NCBI GenBank assembly: GCA_017307755.1
Contig: JAFKGQ010000003.1
Span: forward strand, 372,001-436,000
Origin: Chitinophagaceae bacterium
Lineage (GTDB): Bacteria; Bacteroidota; Bacteroidia; Chitinophagales; Chitinophagaceae
Length of the DNA: 64,000 bases
Direction: 5' to 3'
Below are positions 1 through 8,480 of this stretch, one piece after another (the stretch's first letter is position 1; each line of letters opens with the position of its first letter). The position numbers and the translations under genes were made by a program. The notes under the pieces are model-generated. The model saw only the letters and a program-made list of their open reading frames with translations, was not told where the DNA came from and did no database searches.

Positions 1-336
1 GCTTTGAAAAAGAATGCAATAGACCTTTTGGGAGACGGCAGCAGGGCACAGAACTATATCCAGGTGAGGGATGTTGCCAAATGTTTGTATCTGGCTTCCG
101 AGACAAAAGAAAATGAGATTTTCCTTGCCACAGCGATGGGGTCTGTCACTAACCTTCAACTCGCCTCCACGATACAGGAGATCACGGGTTGCTCGATCAA
201 TTTCAAAGGTGAGGACGCTACCCCGTCCTCCTATTATAATAACGAAAGGACGAGATTTCTCACCGGGTTTTTGCCGGACATCGGGTTGATCTCCGGTATT
301 AAAGAATTAATAGAATGGAAAAGAAAAATGTCTTAG
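1..336 (+). CDS. NAD-dependent epimerase/dehydratase, C-terminal fragment (5' end outside window)
   Basis: The frame is open from base 1, so only the last 111 codons are present. The segment QNYIQVRDVAKCLYLA is the typical SDR epimerase stretch that follows the substrate pocket in UDP- or GDP-sugar epimerases, and the tail KELIEWKRKM is a usual C-terminal helix. The NAD-binding GxxGxxG region and the YxxxK catalytic pair lie upstream of the window, so the substrate cannot be named. The gene overlaps the next one by 22 bases, which shows that the surface-polysaccharide operon starts before this window. Confidence 0.8.
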   Translation, partial: ALKKNAIDLLGDGSRAQNYIQVRDVAKCLYLASETKENEIFLATAMGSVTNLQLASTIQEITGCSINFKGEDATPSSYYNNERTRFLTGFLPDIGLISGIKELIEWKRKMS

Positions 337-1295
337 TCACAGGGATAGGTGGTAATGTGGGGCAGGGTATCGTCCGTAATATCCGCAAAACAGGGTTCGA
401 AATACGTGTCGTTGGAACGAACATAAATAATTTTTCAGCCGGCAACCATCTCTGCGACGGCTTTTATAAGGTCCCTTATGCGTATGAAAGCAGCTTTATT
501 GCTGAAATAAAAGAGATCGTAGCAACAGAACGGATCGACCTGATCATTCCTTCCACAGACTATGAGGTTTATTATTTGTCGGCCCATCAGAAAGAATTAG
601 GCTGCGAAGTGGCTGCATCTGAACCTGCTGTTGCCGGAGCTTATCTTGACAAATATCTGACTGCGGACCTGCATGGTCAATTTGGTGTGCCTTTTGCTGC
701 CACGTTCCTGCCGTCGGCCTATGATCACCGGTTCAAAGAGTTTATTGTAAAGCCCAGAAAAGGGAGAGGGTCAAGAGGCCTTTTTTTCAACCCTCCGAAT
801 ATATCAAAATTTTCCGACGAAGAATACATCGTTCAGGAACTCTGCAAGGGGCAGGAGGTGACAACTGCGTTTTATGTCGACGCCGGCAACCATCTGCATG
901 GTCATATAACCATGTCAAGGTCCCTTGAGAACGGAACTACTACCTATTGCGCTGTGACACGTACGTATGACTATCAATTTCAGGAACTGCTCACAAACCT
1001 GGCGGCCCATATACCCATTAAAGGCGCGGCCAATATTCAATCGATCATCACCGACAAAGGGGAAATAATCCCTTTTGAGGTCAATTGCAGGATATCCGGG
1101 ACCAACTCTATAAGATCTAATTTTGGGTTTGAGGATGTGAGATATACGCTAGAAGAGCTGCTGTATGGCCGAAAGCCAACCCCCGTTCGAGTTACCGACG
1201 GTGTTGCCGTAAGGATACTGATGGATGTCATTTATCCGGGACAAACAGGCTCGGAGGGTCTTACAGACAACCAAACCCCATTTTTTATTTATTAA
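315..1295 (+). CDS. ATP-grasp family ligase of the surface-polysaccharide cluster
   Basis: A 326-residue protein with an N-terminal Rossmann-like preATP-grasp domain (VLVTGIGGNVGQG, residues about 6-18) and an ATP-grasp fold. Visible are the ATP-binding lysine region FIVKPRKGRGSRG (about 143-155), the EYIVQELCKGQEVT strand and the metal-binding IIPFEVNCRISGTNS near residue 255. It resembles carbamoyl-phosphate-synthase-like ATP-grasp proteins found in glycan clusters, which join a carboxylate to an amine or thiol through an acyl phosphate. The acceptor is unknown. It overlaps its neighbours on both sides and is followed by a HAD protein and a NeuD-like acyltransferase, so it probably acts on the same amino or acidic sugar. 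The polysaccharide role is inferred from context. Confidence 0.75.
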   Translation: MEKKNVLVTGIGGNVGQGIVRNIRKTGFEIRVVGTNINNFSAGNHLCDGFYKVPYAYESSFIAEIKEIVATERIDLIIPSTDYEVYYLSAHQKELGCEVAASEPAVAGAYLDKYLTADLHGQFGVPFAATFLPSAYDHRFKEFIVKPRKGRGSRGLFFNPPNISKFSDEEYIVQELCKGQEVTTAFYVDAGNHLHGHITMSRSLENGTTTYCAVTRTYDYQFQELLTNLAAHIPIKGAANIQSIITDKGEIIPFEVNCRISGTNSIRSNFGFEDVRYTLEELLYGRKPTPVRVTDGVAVRILMDVIYPGQTGSEGLTDNQTPFFIY

Positions 1296-1954
1296 TGATG
1301 AGCTTGAAAATTAAGTATGTACTTTTTGATGCAGCCAATACACTGATCTGGAAACCCGGGCTTTTTCACCGGTACATAGCTGCTCTTGAGCAGAATGGTA
1401 TTTCGGTAGACCCCCATGACCTTAGAAGGAATCACAAGCTGCTTAGCGAAGCCCTGAAATTCCCGGACAGGACATCCGAGACATTTTATGCGTATTTCAA
1501 TTCGGAAGTATTGCTTTCATTAGGTATCATTCCGGGGGAGAAATTGTTAAAGGATATATTTGACGCCTGTACTTATCTTGAATGGAATAAGTATGAGGAC
1601 ACCGTTTTCCTGGATCAGCTGGATCTTCCGCTGGGGATATTGTCTAATTTCAATAAGTCTTTACAGACGCATATAAAAGGTTTGTTTGGCGACCGATTTC
1701 GAAACATCATCGTTTCTGAAGAAGTGGGGGTTGCCAAGCCGGCTGCGGAATTTTACAAGGGGGCTATCCGGACGATTGGGGTGGATCCCGGTGAGATATT
1801 ATATATTGGCGATTCGCTTAAGCTGGATGTGATCCCTGCCATGGCATGCGGCCTGCAGGCGTGGCTGATAGACAGGGATGGGTGGTTCCGGGCCGTTGAT
1901 AGAAGGATCGGTTCTTTTTCGGAGATAGCGGCTATTTGTAATAAGCAATTATGA
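1295..1954 (+). CDS. HAD-superfamily hydrolase
   Basis: A 219-residue HAD protein. Motif I is FDAANTL near residue 10: the nucleophile Asp is present, but the second Asp of the usual DxDx(T/V) is Ala, as in HDHD3-like and dehalogenase-like HADs. Motif II is the Ser/Asn of ILSNFN, motif III the Lys of GVAKPAAEF and motif IV GDSLKLDV, followed by AMACGLQAWLIDR. A C1-type cap lies between motifs I and II. The start overlaps the upstream stop by one base (TAATG) and the stop overlaps the next gene by four (ATGA), so translation is probably coupled. It may remove a sugar phosphate, but the altered motif I makes plain phosphatase activity uncertain. Confidence 0.8.
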   Translation: MMSLKIKYVLFDAANTLIWKPGLFHRYIAALEQNGISVDPHDLRRNHKLLSEALKFPDRTSETFYAYFNSEVLLSLGIIPGEKLLKDIFDACTYLEWNKYEDTVFLDQLDLPLGILSNFNKSLQTHIKGLFGDRFRNIIVSEEVGVAKPAAEFYKGAIRTIGVDPGEILYIGDSLKLDVIPAMACGLQAWLIDRDGWFRAVDRRIGSFSEIAAICNKQL

Positions 1955-2580
1955 AAAGACTCGCAATTATAGGTTCCGGCGATCTGGGTATGCTTATCGC
2001 CTTTCATGCCAGGCAGCGAGGTTACTTGATTGCCGGCTTTTTCAATGATTTTATGTCTGCCGGCGCAATGGTGGATGGGGCTCCTATCCTGGGTGGTGTT
2101 GATCACGTCCAGGAAATCTTTGAGGAAGGAAGGTTTGATGAGTTGATGATCGGGATAGGTTACAAGCATTTTGAAGCCAGGAAAAACCTTTTCCTGCGGT
2201 TTGAGGGGAGGGTTCCCTTTGGCACAGTCATACACAAGGATGTCTCGATGGCAAGCTCCTGTGTCATTGGAAAAGGAAGTTTTATCCTTCCCGGATGCGT
2301 CCTTGACAATAACGTACGTATAGGCGACAATGTGTTGATCAACGTAGGTTCCACGATCGCTCACGATACCACTATCGGAGATCATAGCTTTCTCTCGCCG
2401 AGGGTGGCAATTGCCGGGTTTGTTCATATTGGAGAATGTTGTAATATTGGAATAAATACCACCATTATCGATAATATTACTATTGGCAATGACGTTCAAA
2501 CAGGAGGCGGAACGGTGGTTATCAAGGATTTGCTTGAAAAAGGGGTATATGTTGGGAACCCTGCAAGATGTATCAGATAA
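1951..2580 (+). CDS. NeuD/PglD-like sugar O- or N-acyltransferase
   Basis: A 209-residue protein. The N-terminal domain (about 1-80) is Rossmann-like (LAIIGSGDLGMLIA). The C-terminal half is a left-handed beta-helix made of hexapeptide repeats (IGDNVLINVGSTIAH, IGDHSFLSPRVAIAG, IGECCNIGINTTIID) and ends in GVYVGNPARCIR. This is the architecture of the NeuD/PglD family, cytosolic acetyl-CoA enzymes that acetylate amino sugars (UDP-4-amino sugars for PglD) or sialic acid. A WecE-like aminotransferase lies 1.2 kb downstream, which makes an amino-sugar nucleotide a reasonable substrate. That link is inference. The family assignment is firm. Confidence 0.85.
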   Translation: MKRLAIIGSGDLGMLIAFHARQRGYLIAGFFNDFMSAGAMVDGAPILGGVDHVQEIFEEGRFDELMIGIGYKHFEARKNLFLRFEGRVPFGTVIHKDVSMASSCVIGKGSFILPGCVLDNNVRIGDNVLINVGSTIAHDTTIGDHSFLSPRVAIAGFVHIGECCNIGINTTIIDNITIGNDVQTGGGTVVIKDLLEKGVYVGNPARCIR

Positions 2581-2589
2581 GAATGGGAA

Positions 2590-3768
2590 ATGGATAAAGT
2601 ATATTTTCCGAATTTAAATGGTCTGCGCTTTATTGCTGCCTTTCTGGTGATCATTCACCATTTGGAGCAGTTTAAATCCATGTTCGGGTTGCCGAACAAC
2701 TGGAAAAACCCATTCGTATCCATCGTCGGTCCTTTGGGGGTGGTACTTTTCTTTGTGTTAAGCGGTTTTCTCATCACTTACCTGTTAATGGCGGAAGAGC
2801 GGAAGACAGGCACCATCGCGATACGTAAATTCTATATCAGAAGGATTTTACGGATATGGCCTCTCTACTACCTGATTGTACTGGCAGGATTTTTTTTGCT
2901 GAACCATCTATCCTTGCTGAATGTCGGCGATCTGTCCCGGGCTGTCTGGGTAGATGGCTGGCCGAAACTTTTATTGTTTGTCCTGTTCCTCCCTAATATA
3001 GCATATGCTTTTTTTCTGCCGGTGCCGTTTGTTTCCCAATCCTGGTCGGTGGGCGTAGAAGAGCAGTTCTACCTGATATGGCCTTGGCTGATGAAAAAGA
3101 CAAAGAATAAGAAGCGGGCGTTGTTCGGTGTACTGGCAGTCTATCTTTTGGTGAAATTCTTATTGCAGCTGGCTCATAAATTTGCTTCGAATAGTAACGT
3201 GGAGCTGGTATACGGCATTTGGGGAAATTTCAGCATTGATTGCATGGCCATCGGCGGGATCTACGCTTTACTGCTGTTCCGTAACGCGCCGGCATTGAAG
3301 ATATTATTTAACAGGGGCGTCCAGTTTGGCACCTATTTATTGCTTGTCTTACTGCTGATCACCGGAACAGTTGTACCTCATGTTCATTTCGAGGTGTATG
3401 CCCTGCTTTTTGGTATTGTCATCATCAACCTGGCTGCCAATCCCCGGCGTTTGTTCAGTCTTGACACCCCATGGCTCAATTATCTGGGTACGATATCGTA
3501 CGGCCTGTATATGTATCACGCGATCGCAATCGTCGCTGGGTTACGTCTGCTAAGCAGTGCGGGTATTCATTCTGGGGTGATACAATATGCCGTGAGCATA
3601 CTTTTTGCTATTATCATTTCTTCAGTGTCATATGAATTTTTTGAAAAGAAATATATAAGAATGAAAGCGAGGTTTTCGGAGGTCATCAGCGGCGAAAATG
3701 CCTCGAAGGCGCCGGAAAATACACTTAAGCCACTATCCACTCAAAGTCATGAAAGTAATACCATTTAA
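2590..3768 (+). CDS. Acyltransferase 3 family membrane protein (glycan O-acyltransferase)
   Basis: A 392-residue polytopic membrane protein with the hallmarks of acyltransferase family 3. It starts YFPNLNGLRFIAAFLVIIHH, where R and the HH pair are the conserved catalytic-site residues, followed by FFVLSGFLITYLL and FYIRRILRIWPLYY. The motif SWSVGVEEQFYLIWPW is also present. About ten hydrophobic segments are visible. These enzymes move acyl groups, usually acetyl, across the inner membrane onto glycans such as O-antigen or exopolysaccharide. It overlaps the aminotransferase gene by 20 bases. A second member of the family is encoded at 17439-18575, so the polymer is probably acylated at more than one position. 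Confidence 0.9.
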   Translation: MDKVYFPNLNGLRFIAAFLVIIHHLEQFKSMFGLPNNWKNPFVSIVGPLGVVLFFVLSGFLITYLLMAEERKTGTIAIRKFYIRRILRIWPLYYLIVLAGFFLLNHLSLLNVGDLSRAVWVDGWPKLLLFVLFLPNIAYAFFLPVPFVSQSWSVGVEEQFYLIWPWLMKKTKNKKRALFGVLAVYLLVKFLLQLAHKFASNSNVELVYGIWGNFSIDCMAIGGIYALLLFRNAPALKILFNRGVQFGTYLLLVLLLITGTVVPHVHFEVYALLFGIVIINLAANPRRLFSLDTPWLNYLGTISYGLYMYHAIAIVAGLRLLSSAGIHSGVIQYAVSILFAIIISSVSYEFFEKKYIRMKARFSEVISGENASKAPENTLKPLSTQSHESNTI

Positions 3769-4903
3769 CAAGCCATATCTGACCGGAAAGGAAACGGTCT
3801 ACATCCAGGAAGCGGTGTCTGCGGGAAAGATCTCGGGGGATGGGATGTTTACTGCAAAGTGCCATCAGTTCTTTGAAAACCGGTACGGTTTTAAAAAGGT
3901 GCTGCTGACGACTTCCTGTACCGATGCCCTGGAAATGGCTGCCATTCTTATCAATATCCAGCCGGGAGATGAGGTGATCATCCCATCCTATACTTTTGTT
4001 TCCACGGTAAATGCGTTTGTGCTGAGAGGTGCCAAAATAGTCTTTGCGGACAGTTATCCGTGGCATCCCAATATCGATGCGACAAAGATTGAGTCATTGA
4101 TCACATCCAGGACAAAAGCCATCGTGCCGGTGCACTATGCGGGTGCTGCCTGCGATATGGACCTGATCATGTCCATCGCCCGGAAGCATGGGTTATTTGT
4201 CGTGGAGGATGCGGCGCAGGCTATCGACAGTTACTATACGGGTGCTAACGGTATCCGGAAACCCCTGGGAAGCATCGGTCATCTGGCGGCATTCTCATTC
4301 CATGAAACCAAGAATATCATTTCCGGGGAAGGGGGCATGCTGGTCATCAATGACGAGCATTTTATCGAAAGAGCGGAGATCATCCGGGAAAAAGGCACCA
4401 ACAGATCACAATTTTTCAGGGGAGAGGTAGACAAATACGGCTGGGTGGATATAGGTTCTTCTTTCCTGCCTTCCGACATTATAGCGGCATTTTTATATGC
4501 GCAGCTTGAAAATCTCGACAGGATACAAAAGAGACGTGCCTTCCTGTGGCAACAATACCGGGAGCATCTGGAACCTATGAAGGACTATTTTGACCTGCCT
4601 ACGCTGGCCCCTTATGCTACGGAGAATGCGCATATGTTCTATATCGTCTGTAATAGTCTGGAGGAAAGAACGGCCCTGATCAATAAATGCAAAAAGCAGA
4701 ATATACATCCTGTTTTTCATTACCTGTCCCTGCACAAAAGCCCCTATTTCCACAGCCGGCATGATGGCAGGGACTTGCCTAACTGCGACAGGTTCTCCGA
4801 CTGTCTCCTGCGGTTGCCCATGTTTTACGAGCTTGCTGATGAGGATCAATTACAGATCGCTCATATACTCAGCTCTGTCAGGGAACTTCAGCCCATCCAA
4901 TAA
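3749..4903 (+). CDS. WecE/RffA-like sugar-nucleotide aminotransferase (DegT/DnrJ/EryC1 family)
   Basis: A PLP-dependent aminotransferase of 384 residues, close to the length of WecE. The start at 3749 gives MKVIPFNKPYLTGKE, the family's normal N-terminus; an earlier in-frame ATG at 3698 lies inside the previous gene. The PLP lysine is in AAFSFHETKNIISGEGG (about residue 186), preceded by VVEDAAQAID with the ring-stacking Asp. WecE converts dTDP-4-keto-6-deoxyglucose to dTDP-4-amino-4,6-dideoxygalactose using glutamate. The exact nucleotide sugar here cannot be read from sequence. With the NeuD-like acyltransferase nearby, an N-acylated amino-deoxy sugar is the likely end product. Confidence 0.87.
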   Translation: MKVIPFNKPYLTGKETVYIQEAVSAGKISGDGMFTAKCHQFFENRYGFKKVLLTTSCTDALEMAAILINIQPGDEVIIPSYTFVSTVNAFVLRGAKIVFADSYPWHPNIDATKIESLITSRTKAIVPVHYAGAACDMDLIMSIARKHGLFVVEDAAQAIDSYYTGANGIRKPLGSIGHLAAFSFHETKNIISGEGGMLVINDEHFIERAEIIREKGTNRSQFFRGEVDKYGWVDIGSSFLPSDIIAAFLYAQLENLDRIQKRRAFLWQQYREHLEPMKDYFDLPTLAPYATENAHMFYIVCNSLEERTALINKCKKQNIHPVFHYLSLHKSPYFHSRHDGRDLPNCDRFSDCLLRLPMFYELADEDQLQIAHILSSVRELQPIQ

Positions 4904-4920
4904 CGCAACGTTGCCTTAGC

Positions 4921-5955
4921 ATGAAGATACTTGTCGTCGGCTCTGATAAAATAGAGGCCCTGGAAAACTCTTATGTACAATATATCAGGGAAATGGGTGC
5001 AGAAGTCGCTGTTTTTCCTGCCCAAACCCAATTCCATGCCTATTATAATAAAAGCATACTGAACAAGCTGACTTACCGGCTGGGGATCTCGGGCGTGCTT
5101 CGGCGGATAAACCAGCAGCTAAAAGAAAGGATCGGGGCGCTGACGCCGGATGTCATATGGGTCTTCAAGGGGATGGAAGTATTTCCTTCTACCCTTTACT
5201 GGGCAAAAGAAAGAGGTATCCGGCTGGCGAATTACAATCCCGATAATCCATTTTTGTTTTCCGGCAGGGGCAGCGGTAATAAGAACGTCACCAACAGCAT
5301 CGGTCTGTTCGATCTTCATTTTACCTATAATCAAGGTGTGAAGGAGGAGTTTGAAAGGCGGTTCAGCATGCCTGTCGCGGACCTTCCCTTTGGATTTGAT
5401 ATTCCGGAGGCCGTCTATCAGCAGGCAGTGAGCGAAAAGGAAGTATTGAAGCTGTGTTTTTTGGGCAACCCGGATGAAATACGGGCTTCTTTTATCACAA
5501 AGATGGCTGAGTCCGGCCTCCCCATCGATGTTTACGGCAATAATTGGAAGAGGTTCCTCAGACATGAGAACATACAGATCTTCGATTCAGTATATGGGGT
5601 CGATTTCTGGAAAGTGCTTAGAAGATACAGGGTACAGCTGAACCTGATGCGACCGCATAACCCGGATTCCCACAATATGCGGACCTTTGAGGTCCCTGGT
5701 ATTGGCGGCATCATGCTGGCGCCCCTGACAAAGGAGCATGCGTTGTTCTTTGAGGCGGATAAGGAGGTTTTTTTCTACAGGAGCCTTCCGGAGGCGGCGG
5801 ACAAGGCCCGGCAACTGATAGATATGAGTCATGAGGAGGCGGAGGTAATAAGGGCGGCGGCCAGGGAAAGGTCGCTGGAGTCGGGGTATAGCTACCGTGA
5901 CCGGTCAGCCCTGGTTTACGACCGGATGATCCAATTGTTGAAAGCGCCCCTCTAA
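4921..5955 (+). CDS. CgeB-like glycosyltransferase
   Basis: A 344-residue protein starting MKILVVGSDKIEALENSY with a GT-B type N-terminal domain. The C-terminal half contains SHNMRTFEVPGIGGIMLAP, FFEADKEVFFYRSLPE and a closing YRDRSALVYDRM, which match the CgeB/YkvP type (Glyco_trans_1_2). The R-T/F-E-V/I-P-x-x-G pattern is where the nucleotide-sugar donor binds in these enzymes. It probably adds one sugar to the lipid-linked repeat unit at the inner face of the cytoplasmic membrane. Donor and acceptor are unknown. It follows the aminotransferase gene by 17 bases. Confidence 0.8.
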   Translation: MKILVVGSDKIEALENSYVQYIREMGAEVAVFPAQTQFHAYYNKSILNKLTYRLGISGVLRRINQQLKERIGALTPDVIWVFKGMEVFPSTLYWAKERGIRLANYNPDNPFLFSGRGSGNKNVTNSIGLFDLHFTYNQGVKEEFERRFSMPVADLPFGFDIPEAVYQQAVSEKEVLKLCFLGNPDEIRASFITKMAESGLPIDVYGNNWKRFLRHENIQIFDSVYGVDFWKVLRRYRVQLNLMRPHNPDSHNMRTFEVPGIGGIMLAPLTKEHALFFEADKEVFFYRSLPEAADKARQLIDMSHEEAEVIRAAARERSLESGYSYRDRSALVYDRMIQLLKAPL

Positions 5956-6030
5956 ACTACCAGGCGGGAAGTTCCCGGAAATTAAATAATTTTGTCAACT
6001 GAACTGATCCATCGTATAAAGTAAACCTGA

Positions 6031-7464
6031 TTGAAAAGGTATATATACTCAATAGGGATATTGGTGATGTTCATATTATCCCTGGTCACGGACATGTACA
6101 AAGCCCTTTCGGTGAGCTTTACCATACTGCTGTTGGTGATGTTGCTGGATAAAATGGGCCGTGGCATCGTTCTTAGGGAGATCATTGCCTTCCTTTATGC
6201 ATTCACCTGTCTGCTGATGCCTTCTGTGGGATATACGTGGTACACAAGGGCTAATTTTCTGGCAAGATTATGGTTTAAGTATATGCGGGTGCCGGAGTCC
6301 GTCTATTTTTCCTTTGCATTTCCCTCCATAGCGCTTTTTTGTCTGGCCCTCACACTGCCTTTTCCCGCGGCCAGGGACTATGAACAGGGAGAAGGGATAA
6401 AAATGCTGACGGATAGGATCAGGGCTATTCTGCCGGCCCATAAAAATGTCGCGATGATCCTGCTTATCACAGGGACCGTCGTCCTCTACCTGGTCCAATA
6501 CCTTCCCCTGGGTCTTCAATATTTCGCTACCCTTATTTTTTTCAGCTCTTTTGCCGGACTGCTATATCTTTATTTTTCCGAAGGTTTCCGCAATAAGAAA
6601 TGGATCATAAGAGGATTTGTCGCCTTTATCCTTTATAATGCCATCAGTGGAGGGATGTTCACCATCGTCGCCTATATGGGTATCAATGTCGCCTCGTTCA
6701 TGTTGTTGGGTCGTAAGACCAGCTTTTTGAAAAAGGCGGGCATCTTCCTGCTGGCAGCCGTCTTTTTTATCGTTTTGCAGAATGTAAAAGTATCCTTTCG
6801 CAGCCAGCTATGGACAACCAAGTACTATCAGGGCAGCAGGGTCGGGCTGTTTGCCAGCCTTTTTTGGGAGAATCTCCAAAAAGGGGGGGAGCTCATAACG
6901 AATACAGATGCTTTTTTCCCTGTGTATACCCGGGCTAACCAGGGGTTTATCGTGTCCCTGGTGATGACAAGGATACCCAGGTCCCGGCCTTTTGACGGCG
7001 GGGCTACACTTGCGAAGAACTTCGCTTCGGCCTTTGTTCCCCGGTTCCTTTGGCCGGATAAGCCGGAGGCAGGTGGAAAATTCAATATGAAATATTATAC
7101 AGGATATAACATCGAAGGGTTTTCGATGAATGTCGGGCCGCTGGGAGAGGCTTATGGCAGCTTTGGTCCGGGAATTGGGATCATCTATATGTTCCTGCTG
7201 GGGTTGTTTATACGATGGGCCTATGCACGGGTGTTCCATATTGCCAGGCGGATCCCTCTGCTGGTCTGCTGGGTTCCTGTATTGTTTTACCAAGTGATCA
7301 GCTCTTCGGAGACAGATAGCCTGACGCTGTTCAATTCTATTCTTAAATCCGCTCTTTTTGTCTGGCTGGTGTATAAGATACAGCCACATTGGTTCGGGGT
7401 CAAGCGGGTTTCCCGGCGCCGTGTGCCTCGCGGCACACCGGCAACCGGCCAAATAGGCGCATAG
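6031..7464 (+). CDS. Wzy-like oligosaccharide repeat-unit polymerase (integral membrane)
   Basis: A 477-residue protein with roughly ten to twelve hydrophobic helices, a long extracytoplasmic loop around residues 265-370 and little else conserved, which is the usual look of O-antigen/capsule polymerases. The loop segment RIPRSRPFDGGATLAKNF resembles the charged loop of Wzy proteins. The first possible start is TTG at 6031, since an in-frame TGA directly precedes it; an ATG at 6067 would trim the first helix. A 75-base gap precedes it and a perfect 7-bp hairpin (7421-7438) lies near its 3' end. Polymerase function is inferred from topology and context. Confidence 0.7.
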   Translation: MKRYIYSIGILVMFILSLVTDMYKALSVSFTILLLVMLLDKMGRGIVLREIIAFLYAFTCLLMPSVGYTWYTRANFLARLWFKYMRVPESVYFSFAFPSIALFCLALTLPFPAARDYEQGEGIKMLTDRIRAILPAHKNVAMILLITGTVVLYLVQYLPLGLQYFATLIFFSSFAGLLYLYFSEGFRNKKWIIRGFVAFILYNAISGGMFTIVAYMGINVASFMLLGRKTSFLKKAGIFLLAAVFFIVLQNVKVSFRSQLWTTKYYQGSRVGLFASLFWENLQKGGELITNTDAFFPVYTRANQGFIVSLVMTRIPRSRPFDGGATLAKNFASAFVPRFLWPDKPEAGGKFNMKYYTGYNIEGFSMNVGPLGEAYGSFGPGIGIIYMFLLGLFIRWAYARVFHIARRIPLLVCWVPVLFYQVISSSETDSLTLFNSILKSALFVWLVYKIQPHWFGVKRVSRRRVPRGTPATGQIGA

Positions 7465-7478
7465 CCGCATTTCTTACC

Positions 7479-8480
7479 ATGAAGATCAGGTATTTTATCA
7501 GGAAGAGGACAACGGGTTATTTTAGCATAGAAGAGATATTTTCTTCCATCTGCCGTCACCTGAAGGGATCACCGGATTTGGGATTGGACTGTGAACTGGA
7601 CGAGGTCCCTTTTCATTTCAGCCCGATGAATTTCTTCAGGAATATCTTTTATGTGAGACGCCGGCAGGGCGAGATCAATCATATCACCGGGGATATCCAC
7701 TATGCCATCCTGGGCTGCAGCCGGAAGAACCTCAATGTATTGACCATTCATGATTGCGTGATCCTTACAAAATATCGCAGATGGGATATTCGTTATTGGA
7801 TCTTTCGGATCCTGTGGTATGAATGGCCGATGGCCAAGGCGGACATTGTGACCGTCATTTCGGAGAAGACGAAGAATGAACTGGTAAAGGGGATCTGGTC
7901 GGGAAGGAAGAAGATCCGGGTAGTGAATAATTTCGTGGACCCTGTTTTTACGTATACTCCCCGAAAATTCAAAGAGACAAAACCTGTATTTTTATTTATA
8001 GGGTCTACGCCGAATAAAAATCTGGACAAGGTACTGGAAGCAATAGCAGGCGTCGATTGCAAGCTGGATATCGTCGGGAAGCTGTCTGCGTCGCAGCAGG
8101 TCTTTATCGAAAACAACAAGCTGGATGTGAGCGTCTCCTATGGGTTGTCGAGGGCTGAGATCGTGGAGAAATATATTCAGTCCGATCTTGTATTGTTCCC
8201 TTCGCTGTACGAAGGATTCGGAATGCTGATCGTCGAAGCCAATGCGGTAGGAAGGCCCGTGGTCACCAGCGACATCTCTCCGCTGAGGGAAGTAGCAGCG
8301 GATGCGGCCATCCTGGTGGACCCTTATGACGCCGGCGCTATTCGGGACGCCGTTCTGAAAATAATACGGGACGAAACCTTGAGGGAACGATTGATCGCCA
8401 ATGGCCGGATAAACGTGAAACGTTTTCAGATTGAAACCATCATTAAAAACTATATCAGGATTTACGAATGTGTGGAATAG
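7479..8480 (+). CDS. Glycosyltransferase family 4 (GT-B)
   Basis: A 333-residue GT4-type transferase. The start at 7479 (MKIRYFIRKRTTGYFSIE) lies 14 bases after the polymerase stop; a longer in-frame start at 7389 would read inside the polymerase gene and gives no family-like sequence. The C-terminal donor domain has FLFIGSTPNKNLDKVLEAI, then the diagnostic LFPSLYEGFGMLIVEANA with the EX7E glutamates, and GRPVVTSDISPLREVAADAA. It retains the donor sugar stereochemistry. It overlaps the asnB-like gene by 13 bases. Donor and acceptor are unknown. Confidence 0.87.
   Translation: MKIRYFIRKRTTGYFSIEEIFSSICRHLKGSPDLGLDCELDEVPFHFSPMNFFRNIFYVRRRQGEINHITGDIHYAILGCSRKNLNVLTIHDCVILTKYRRWDIRYWIFRILWYEWPMAKADIVTVISEKTKNELVKGIWSGRKKIRVVNNFVDPVFTYTPRKFKETKPVFLFIGSTPNKNLDKVLEAIAGVDCKLDIVGKLSASQQVFIENNKLDVSVSYGLSRAEIVEKYIQSDLVLFPSLYEGFGMLIVEANAVGRPVVTSDISPLREVAADAAILVDPYDAGAIRDAVLKIIRDETLRERLIANGRINVKRFQIETIIKNYIRIYECVE

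Noticed and set aside
1753..2499. Long minus-strand frame of 248 codons opposite the HAD and NeuD-like genes
   Set aside because: The + strand frames give clear protein families here; the antisense frame has no recognisable motif and follows the codon pattern of the sense genes.
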